Source: CAYYMX01 sp964473045
Lineage (GTDB): Bacteria > Pseudomonadota > Alphaproteobacteria > Methylaequorales > Methylaequoraceae
Length of the DNA stretch: 20,627 nt
NCBI GenBank assembly: GCA_964473045.1
Contig: CAYYMX010000017.1
Span: 1 to 20,627 of the forward strand
Direction: 5' to 3'
Shown here in pieces: positions 15,328-20,627 of this stretch. Each line of letters opens with the position of its first letter. Position 1 is the stretch's first letter. Both the position numbers and the translations under genes were made by a program. Below the pieces are notes generated by a model. It worked only from the letters and a program-made list of their open reading frames with translations. It was not told the origin of the DNA and did no database searches.

Positions 15328-16456
15328 TTCTAATTACCTTTTTGATTATATTTGTTAAAGAGTAGATAAGTTTGATTTTTGGGAGAAAAATGAGAATTTT
15401 GATTAAATCTAATAAACTTGGTTTTCCTGTTAAAAATCTTACAATAGTTTTTAGATTAATTTTAAAAAATCTTTTAAAGAAATATTGTGCATGATTTGGA
15501 TTATTTTTTATATAATCACAAAAGATTATGTCCATAAATTTTAGTATTTTACTTTCAGATATTTCTGGTTTTTTACTCTTTAATATATCGTTGACAATTT
15601 TTTTTGAATTTATAAATGAATTTTGAAAACTGTATCCTGTTGATGCTCTAATCCAATTTGCACTGGTACCTATCTTTAAAACTGAAGAAATTTTATTTTC
15701 AATGGGAAAATAATGCATTGGTATCTTTCCTTTCTCAGTGAAACCAATCTTATAGTTAAGGTTGTTAAATTTTTTTTTTATGTAATGTTTGATGTCATTC
15801 AAATATTTTTCAGTAGTAAAATCATTGGTTGAAAAATAAGTTGTTTCTATGAGGGCATTTCTTTTACTAAAAGGCAAAACGTAAAAAAAATGAAAAAAGT
15901 TGTTGTTTTTCTGAATATCCATAAAAGTTACTTCATCAGTATCAAATACATTTTTGTTAAATGAAATATCACAGCCATAAAAATGTTGATAAAGTAGTCC
16001 GTTTTTTTTCTTAAATTGGTGTCTGCTATCAAATACTATTTCAGAATTAAAAATCTTTCCGTTTGAATGTACTGAATTTTTTTTTCCAGCCTTATAAATT
16101 TTTTTAATATTTTGACCCATAAGTATTTTAAAGCTTTTGTTCTTTTTTATTTCATTTGTAGCTATCTTAAAGAATGAAATTGATTTTAATCTCAAATATT
16201 TAATTTCATTGTCTGCTAACGTTTTTTTTCTATCATCTATAATTACACTTATTTTTTTCCAGGCATTATCAAACTTTCCTGTAAAAAAATTTTCTGGTTT
16301 ATTCCAAAAACAAAAGTTTTTTTCATAATAATTCTTTTTCTTCTTTTCTAATATAAGGACTTTTTTCTTTGTTCGTTTTGAGAGTTCTAAAGCTAATGAA
16401 ATTCCAGATAAACCTGAGCCGATAATAATAATATCAAAAAGATTTTTTTTAGTCAC
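15311..16456 (-). CDS. crtY: Lycopene beta-cyclase, CrtY type
   Basis: CrtY cyclises both ends of lycopene to give beta-carotene. It has 381 residues, near the usual length of CrtY. The N-terminal dinucleotide-binding motif IIIIGSGLSG is at 9-18, followed by NFCFW (47-51), which corresponds to the conserved aromatic motif after the FAD domain. FDSRHQFKK, LPFSKRNALIETTYFS and IRASTGYSFQN match the family pattern, and there is a basic hydrophobic C-terminus. The sequence is divergent and very Lys/Asn/Phe-rich, so the family assignment also leans on position between crtB and blh. The GTG start at 16456 is four bases after the crtB stop; the following blh start lies inside its last codons. Confidence 0.9.
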   Translation of the reverse strand: MTKKNLFDIIIIGSGLSGISLALELSKRTKKKVLILEKKKKNYYEKNFCFWNKPENFFTGKFDNAWKKISVIIDDRKKTLADNEIKYLRLKSISFFKIATNEIKKNKSFKILMGQNIKKIYKAGKKNSVHSNGKIFNSEIVFDSRHQFKKKNGLLYQHFYGCDISFNKNVFDTDEVTFMDIQKNNNFFHFFYVLPFSKRNALIETTYFSTNDFTTEKYLNDIKHYIKKKFNNLNYKIGFTEKGKIPMHYFPIENKISSVLKIGTSANWIRASTGYSFQNSFINSKKIVNDILKSKKPEISESKILKFMDIIFCDYIKNNPNHAQYFFKRFFKINLKTIVRFLTGKPSLLDLIKILIFLPKIKLIYSLTNIIKKVIRNEKIY

Positions 16457-16460
16457 AATA

Positions 16461-17363
16461 TTAATAATAATATTTTCTTAATAATAAATTTAATTTTTTT
16501 TCGGCTTTCTTATTATGGCTCTTTTTTTTATTGAACATTATTTTTATAATTGTTTTTATAGAGAAGATAAATTTTTCAAATTTGGTAATGTAGACTCTAT
16601 TTCCCCAAACATTAAATCTGCTTTTTTCAATCTTTTTACCAATTAATTGATAAAGATCTGATGCGATTGCAATTGGGATCCGATGTTTAATTGGTAATTC
16701 AATTATACCATTCCAAGCATTTTGGTAAAATGTATCTGACATTTCTAAGATTTTATATATATTTTTTGAAATTTTTATTTTTAAACTTCTAGTTGCAATT
16801 ATTTTTTTATAACTTGTAAAGTTAAATGGTAATAGATTTTGGGGAAAGTATAGTCTTTCTCTTAAGAGGTCTTCCTCAATATCTCTGGCTATGTTTGTGA
16901 TTTGCATCGCAATTCCAAGCTGAATTCCTTTTAATAATAATTTCTTTTGCTTTACTTTCATAATTTTGCACATCATGAGTCCAACGGTTCCAGCAACTTT
17001 ATAACTATAAATAATTAGATCATTAGTGTTTTTAAAATTAACTTTTTTTAAATCTTCTTTTACACCTTCAACAAGGGAAACTGGTATAGATGGTTCAATA
17101 TTATATTTTTTCATTAGATAAAAAAGATTTATAAGAATTTTGTTGTTAGATTTTATACTCTTAAGATCTTTTATAATTTGCAACAGTTCTTTTTTAGCTC
17201 TAGACTGAGTGATTTTTTTTTCGTCACCTATGTCATCAATATATCTGCAGAATTTGTATAAAATATTTATATCGTGCCTTAATTCACTTCCAAAAAATAA
17301 CGAAGCAAAGTAGAAAGTTTTGGCTCTACTTTTAAGAGTTAGTTTTTTTTCTTTCTGATTCAT
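16461..17363 (-). CDS. crtB: Phytoene synthase
   Basis: CrtB condenses two geranylgeranyl diphosphates head to head to phytoene. It is a squalene/phytoene synthase-fold protein of 300 residues. Both Asp-rich Mg-diphosphate motifs are present: DDIGD (43-47) and QITNIARDIEED (154-165), the latter followed by RERLYFPQ. The ATG at 17363 is forced, because an in-frame stop lies two codons upstream; the reading frame overlaps the crtI end by 32 bp. AAGG directly touches the ATG, too close to act as a normal Shine-Dalgarno, so translation is probably coupled to crtI. The C-terminus is Lys-rich and abuts crtY. Confidence 0.95.
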   Translation of the reverse strand: MNQKEKKLTLKSRAKTFYFASLFFGSELRHDINILYKFCRYIDDIGDEKKITQSRAKKELLQIIKDLKSIKSNNKILINLFYLMKKYNIEPSIPVSLVEGVKEDLKKVNFKNTNDLIIYSYKVAGTVGLMMCKIMKVKQKKLLLKGIQLGIAMQITNIARDIEEDLLRERLYFPQNLLPFNFTSYKKIIATRSLKIKISKNIYKILEMSDTFYQNAWNGIIELPIKHRIPIAIASDLYQLIGKKIEKSRFNVWGNRVYITKFEKFIFSIKTIIKIMFNKKKSHNKKAEKKLNLLLRKYYY

Positions 17364-18831
17364 CCTTTAAAATTTTTTCTAGTACTTTTGCTGAACTTAT
17401 AACTCCAGGCACTCCAGCTCCAGGATGAGATCCAGAACCAACAAAGTACAAATTTTTAAAGTCCTCAGATTTATTGTGAAATCTGAACCACGCTGATTGC
17501 CTGAAGATAGGGCTAATAGAAAAACCTCCACCTTTTAGTGTTAAGTAGTCATTTTCAAAATCATTAGGTGTCATGAAAAAACATATGTCTAAGTTATTTC
17601 TTAAACCTGGTAATATAGTTTTTTCTAGAGCAATTAATATCTCATCTTTGTATTTTTCACCTGATTTTTTCCAGTCAATTTCTGACGTAAGATTTGGAAC
17701 AGGAGATAACACATAAAAACAATCACAATTATTTGGTGCCATTGATTTGTCTGTTGCTGTGGGTCTATGCAAGTACAAACTAAAATCTTTTGCTAAGACT
17801 TTGTTGTCAAAAATATCTTTTAATAAACCTTCATATCTTTTTCCCATCCATATTGTATGATGAGCAACATTTAAGTATTTCTTTTTTGTTCCAAAGTAAA
17901 TTACAAATAAGCCCATTGAAAAATCCAACTTATTTATTCTACTTTCATTCCATTTTTTATTGTGATTTGATTTAATTAGATTTTTATAGGTATACGGAGG
18001 ATCTGAATTTAGCACAATTTTATCAGCGAATTTTTTATTATTATTATTAATTTCTATTCCTATTGCCTTATTTTTATCTATTAAAATTTTGGTTACTTGA
18101 GAATTTAAAAAAATTTTAATTTTTTCCTCGATCATCAATTTCTTTAGAGCATTTATTAATGCACCAGTCCCACCTAGTGAATAATGAACTCCCCATTTTC
18201 TTTCCAAAAAATGAATTAAACTGTAGATTGATGTTGTTGTTAAGGGGTTGCCTCCTAGTAGTAAAGGTTGAATGCTGAAGGCTTGTCTGATTTGTTCGTT
18301 CTTTATAAACTTTGAAACAAGTTGAAAAACGCTTAAATAACTTTTTAAAGAAATAAGTTTTGGTAATTGTTTCATCATAAAGAAAAAATTGTGAAAAGGG
18401 GATGATGATAATTCTGTGAACCCGACATTGAAGATTTTTTCAGAAAGTTTTAGAAGTTTTTCATACCCATCTACATCGTTGGGATTAAATTTTGATATTT
18501 CTTTTTTGGTTTCTTCTATTTTATCTGAATAATTAAAAGTTAATTTGTTAGATGAGAAGTAAAATCTATACAATGGGTCTAGTCGGGCAAACTTGACATA
18601 GTCCTTTCTGTTTTTGTTAAATAAATTAAAAAGTTCATCAAAAAGGAATGGTGCTGTTAAAACTGTTGGTCCAGCATCAAAGGTGTATCCTGCTTTCTTA
18701 AATACTCTTGCTCTGCCACCAATTTGATTAAGCTTTTCAAATACCTGAACTTTGTAACCCAATGCTCTTAAACGAATAGCTGCGGCTATACCGCCAAAAC
18801 CAGAACCAACTACGATAGCTGATTTCATCAT
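17332..18831 (-). CDS. crtI: Phytoene desaturase
   Basis: CrtI is an FAD-dependent desaturase that carries phytoene through four desaturations to lycopene, peripherally bound to the inner membrane. It has 499 residues, normal for the family. The Rossmann motif VVGSGFGGIAAAIRL begins at residue 7, with EKLNQIGGRA and AGYTFDAGPTV following. The C-terminal signature GSGSHPGAGVPGVISSAK is at about 465-482. The start is one of two consecutive ATG codons (18831 or 18828), two bases after the crtE stop. It overlaps crtB by 32 bp. Position between crtE and crtB in a retinal cassette supports lycopene-forming activity over diapophytoene desaturation. Confidence 0.96.
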   Translation of the reverse strand: MMKSAIVVGSGFGGIAAAIRLRALGYKVQVFEKLNQIGGRARVFKKAGYTFDAGPTVLTAPFLFDELFNLFNKNRKDYVKFARLDPLYRFYFSSNKLTFNYSDKIEETKKEISKFNPNDVDGYEKLLKLSEKIFNVGFTELSSSPFHNFFFMMKQLPKLISLKSYLSVFQLVSKFIKNEQIRQAFSIQPLLLGGNPLTTTSIYSLIHFLERKWGVHYSLGGTGALINALKKLMIEEKIKIFLNSQVTKILIDKNKAIGIEINNNNKKFADKIVLNSDPPYTYKNLIKSNHNKKWNESRINKLDFSMGLFVIYFGTKKKYLNVAHHTIWMGKRYEGLLKDIFDNKVLAKDFSLYLHRPTATDKSMAPNNCDCFYVLSPVPNLTSEIDWKKSGEKYKDEILIALEKTILPGLRNNLDICFFMTPNDFENDYLTLKGGGFSISPIFRQSAWFRFHNKSEDFKNLYFVGSGSHPGAGVPGVISSAKVLEKILKDESERKKTNS

Positions 18832-18833
18832 GC

Positions 18834-19928
18834 TTAATTTTTAATTTTTTCAAAAATTCTATTAAGTGTACAACTAATAATGAATTTGACGATTCTATTT
18901 AACTTGTAATCACTTTTCTCAGATAATTTAAGGGCCTTTTTTATGACTAAAAAAAGATGTTTAACAGATTTTCCTATAGCGTCTGTTCTTCTAATTTGCT
19001 GAATCCAATGAGAAATTTCATCTTCAGAAACAGAATCAAATCTTTTTTTCAAAAATTGCTGCAATAAATATTTTTCTCCTGCAGTTGCTGTTTCAATATA
19101 ATGCATGATTAAGACATTCATTTTTCCTTCTTTAAGATCTCTTCCTGGCAATCCTCTGTCTTTAATTCCCAAAAAGTCTGACAAGTCATCTTGGATTTGA
19201 TAGGCTAAGCCGGTATCATAGATAGGTTTCAAGTAATTCTCTTTAATATTTTTTATACCTTTTAAGAGCATAACTAATTTAACTGGTAGGCATAATAAAC
19301 TTCCAGTTTTTGCCCTAGATGTGGATTCATAATCTTCCATTTTTAAATGAAAATCAGATCTTCCAAGAATTTCTGTTGTTTGACCTTTTATAGCCTGTTT
19401 GATTATTTTACTTAATTCTTCAGTTGCAGTGCATTTGAATTCAGGTTTTACTTTTGTCTTCAATAAATATTCAAAGGACGATGAAATTAAATAATCTCCT
19501 AGATTTATTGCTGAGTGATCTCCAAATCTGCTCCAAACAGTTGGCATACCCCGTCTAAGTAAATCTCTATCTTGAAGGTCATCATGAATTAATGATGCGT
19601 TATGAATTAATTCACAACATACAGCTACGTTTATTGAAGATTCTTTATCTAATTTAAATATTTTGGATGAAAGTAATGCTAAGGCAGCTCTAAATCTTTT
19701 CCCTCCAGATTTTAAGTGGTATTTAGCACAATGACCTATCCATGAATCATCGCAAAGTGAAGAGTAAATAATTTTTTCAGCTTCTTTAATTTGTTTAAGT
19801 AAATCATCTTGTTTAAAAAAATCAATATCGATCTTATCATTAAAACTTTCTAGTGACTTCCAAGTATCAGAAGTTTTAAGAAAATCAATATTATTTGTAA
19901 GGCTTTGGTTCAATGAAACTTTAGTCAT
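18834..19928 (-). CDS. crtE: Geranylgeranyl diphosphate synthase (polyprenyl synthetase)
   Basis: CrtE elongates farnesyl or shorter prenyl diphosphates with IPP to C20 geranylgeranyl diphosphate, substrate of CrtB. From ATG 19928 it has 364 residues, longer than the usual 300 or so, with about 60 extra N-terminal residues. The first Asp-rich motif DDLQD is at 116-120, followed by RDLLRRG; the second, YQIQDDLSD, has its Asp at 247-251, and GRDLKEGKMN follows. The first motif lacks the two-residue insertion of Pantoea-type CrtE. A second candidate start (19946) would add six residues but lies in the 3' arm of the opsin terminator hairpin, so 19928 is preferred. That ATG immediately follows the terminator T-tract and has no Shine-Dalgarno. 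Chain length is inferred from operon context. Confidence 0.93.
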   Translation of the reverse strand: MTKVSLNQSLTNNIDFLKTSDTWKSLESFNDKIDIDFFKQDDLLKQIKEAEKIIYSSLCDDSWIGHCAKYHLKSGGKRFRAALALLSSKIFKLDKESSINVAVCCELIHNASLIHDDLQDRDLLRRGMPTVWSRFGDHSAINLGDYLISSSFEYLLKTKVKPEFKCTATEELSKIIKQAIKGQTTEILGRSDFHLKMEDYESTSRAKTGSLLCLPVKLVMLLKGIKNIKENYLKPIYDTGLAYQIQDDLSDFLGIKDRGLPGRDLKEGKMNVLIMHYIETATAGEKYLLQQFLKKRFDSVSEDEISHWIQQIRRTDAIGKSVKHLFLVIKKALKLSEKSDYKLNRIVKFIISCTLNRIFEKIKN

Positions 19929-19966
19929 AAAAAAAAAAGGGAACATTCAGATAGAATGTTCCCTTT
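19929..19966 (-). terminator. Intrinsic terminator between proteorhodopsin and crtE
   Basis: Read on the minus strand, a perfect ten-base stem (GGGAACATTC / GAATGTTCCC, plus 19939-19948 and 19954-19963) with a five-base loop TATCT is followed by ten T (19929-19938). Three flanking A/T pairs can extend the stem to 13 bp. It begins about 31 bp after the opsin stop and its T-tract ends exactly at a crtE ATG. On the plus strand only three T follow, so it acts mainly on opsin transcription. Confidence 0.88.
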
Positions 19967-19997
19967 CGAAAATTAAATATACATTAAGTAATTATAA

Positions 19998-20627
19998 TTA
20001 AGCTTTTGATTCAGACTTAGCTGCAGCCCAAATTACAAGACCAAATGCAATTTTGTTAATAATATCTGCTAAGTTATAAACAAGATTAAGTGTAGTTTCA
20101 TCTCTACCACCTGCTAAATAACCTAGGAAATATCCTATTGGATAAATAGACCATCCAATTGATACTATCCATTTCATTGCTGAGAATGCAGTTTTTTGCG
20201 CTTCTGAATTGCTTGAAGCACTAGCTTGTGCAGCTTCACCTGCAAAAACTTCATAAAGGATGTAAATCCATCCTGCCATACCCACAATGAATCCAACTGT
20301 AGAATTAATAGCTCCTGATTCTCCAAGGTAACCAGCTACTAGCATAACCAATGTTCCAACTAGTAGTCTCCAGAACATACCTGATGTAGCTGCACCGACT
20401 GCCGCAAGAATGAGGTAAAACTCTATCATCTGAAGCGGAACAGTTAGCAACCAATCAATATACCTATAAACGTTGGGATTTTCACCTGATCCAACCCAAA
20501 CATTTCTCATATAGTAATAGTGTACTGCTGCGATTAACGTTATGAGACCAGCTACTCTTACTGAGGTCTGCCAATGTTTAGCAACACTGTTAGCCTCTAA
20601 AAAAAAGAAAGCTGTAGATGCTACCAT
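19998..20627 (-). CDS. Proteorhodopsin, predicted blue-absorbing proton pump (N-terminus missing)
   Basis: This is a seven-helix retinal-binding, light-driven outward proton pump in the inner membrane. The frame is open to the window edge, so 209 residues are visible; comparison with the eBAC31A08 protein suggests that about 39 residues (signal peptide and part of helix A) lie outside. Adding 39 to fragment positions gives standard numbering: His36 is H75, Asp58 is D97 (proton acceptor, in RYIDWLLTVPL), Thr62 is T101, Glu69 is E108 (proton donor) and Lys192 is K231 (Schiff-base lysine, in NLADIINKIAFG). Fragment Gln66 is position 105, where Gln gives blue and Leu gives green absorption. Base composition is visibly less AT-rich than crtY and blh, as expected for a highly expressed gene. 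The Met at the very edge is internal. Confidence 0.97.
   Translation of the reverse strand: MVASTAFFFLEANSVAKHWQTSVRVAGLITLIAAVHYYYMRNVWVGSGENPNVYRYIDWLLTVPLQMIEFYLILAAVGAATSGMFWRLLVGTLVMLVAGYLGESGAINSTVGFIVGMAGWIYILYEVFAGEAAQASASSNSEAQKTAFSAMKWIVSIGWSIYPIGYFLGYLAGGRDETTLNLVYNLADIINKIAFGLVIWAAAKSESKA

Noticed and set aside
19929..19946. Upstream ATG (19946) as crtE start, giving a protein beginning MFPFFF
   Set aside because: The six extra residues are encoded by the terminator 3' arm and T-tract; the second ATG at 19928 is simpler. It remains a possible alternative start.
19973..19984. Three-codon open frame ATG TAT ATT TAA upstream of crtE as a leader peptide
   Set aside because: It has no ribosome-binding site and is too short to tell from chance in this AT-rich spacer.
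19991..19996. TATAAT on the minus strand at the opsin stop as a crtE promoter
   Set aside because: No -35 match at 16-18 bp, the word is common in AT-rich DNA, and transcription from it would still meet the terminator.
20625..20627. ATG at the window edge as start of the opsin gene
   Set aside because: The first visible residues align with the middle of helix A of known proteorhodopsins; about 39 residues including the signal peptide are missing, so this Met is internal.
1..20627. tRNA, rRNA, CRISPR arrays, insertion sequences, prophage or toxin-antitoxin genes
   Set aside because: All spacers are 156 bp or shorter and none shows a cloverleaf, repeat-spacer pattern or terminal inverted repeats; every longer frame is assigned to a household or retinal gene.

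Overview
The window looks like a piece of a streamlined, AT-rich marine alphaproteobacterial genome that carries a light-driven proton pump. Three things point to Alphaproteobacteria: the gene order ftsH-folP-glmM-thiD, a serC of the alphaproteobacterial subtype followed by hisZ and purA, and rpoH next to an RluD-type pseudouridine synthase. A surface-ocean lifestyle is inferred from the proteorhodopsin and retinal-synthesis cassette, the very short spacers (the longest gap without a gene is 156 bp) and the Lys/Asn/Ile/Phe-rich proteins. The presence of thiC argues against typical cultured SAR11, which lack it. A HIMB59/AEGEAN-169-like lineage is a guess that cannot be settled from this sequence alone.

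Layout. (1) 1-4444, plus strand: 3' part of ftsH, then folP, glmM and thiD, almost all overlapping or abutting (membrane proteolysis, folate, cell-wall precursor and thiamine synthesis). (2) 4441-6222, minus strand: thiC, tail to tail with thiD. (3) 6309-11635, plus strand: an SLC13-type anion permease with two RCK-C domains, serC, hisZ and purA, forming one tightly coupled transcription unit. (4) 11625-13667, minus strand: rpoH (sigma-32) with a recognisable promoter, preceded by an rluD-type gene. (5) 13667-14420, plus strand: two small genes, one a membrane-anchored protein resembling DUF6476 and one an HExxH protein resembling DUF6647. (6) 14410-20627, minus strand: proteorhodopsin (N-terminus cut by the window), crtE, crtI, crtB, crtY and blh, the full route from prenyl diphosphates to retinal plus its opsin.

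How the genes work together. CrtE makes geranylgeranyl diphosphate, CrtB condenses it to phytoene, CrtI desaturates it to lycopene, CrtY cyclises this to beta-carotene, and Blh cleaves beta-carotene to retinal, which binds the opsin lysine. The opsin keeps the Asp/Thr/Glu proton-pump triad and has Gln at the spectral-tuning position, predicting a blue-absorbing pump.

The most notable non-coding signal is a strong intrinsic terminator between opsin and crtE. Its T-tract runs directly into a crtE start codon, so the five enzyme genes seem to depend on read-through of the opsin message. No tRNA, rRNA, CRISPR array, insertion sequence or prophage gene was seen. I found no wholly unknown multigene system; the novelty lies in the arrangement and regulation of known genes and in the two small uncharacterised genes.
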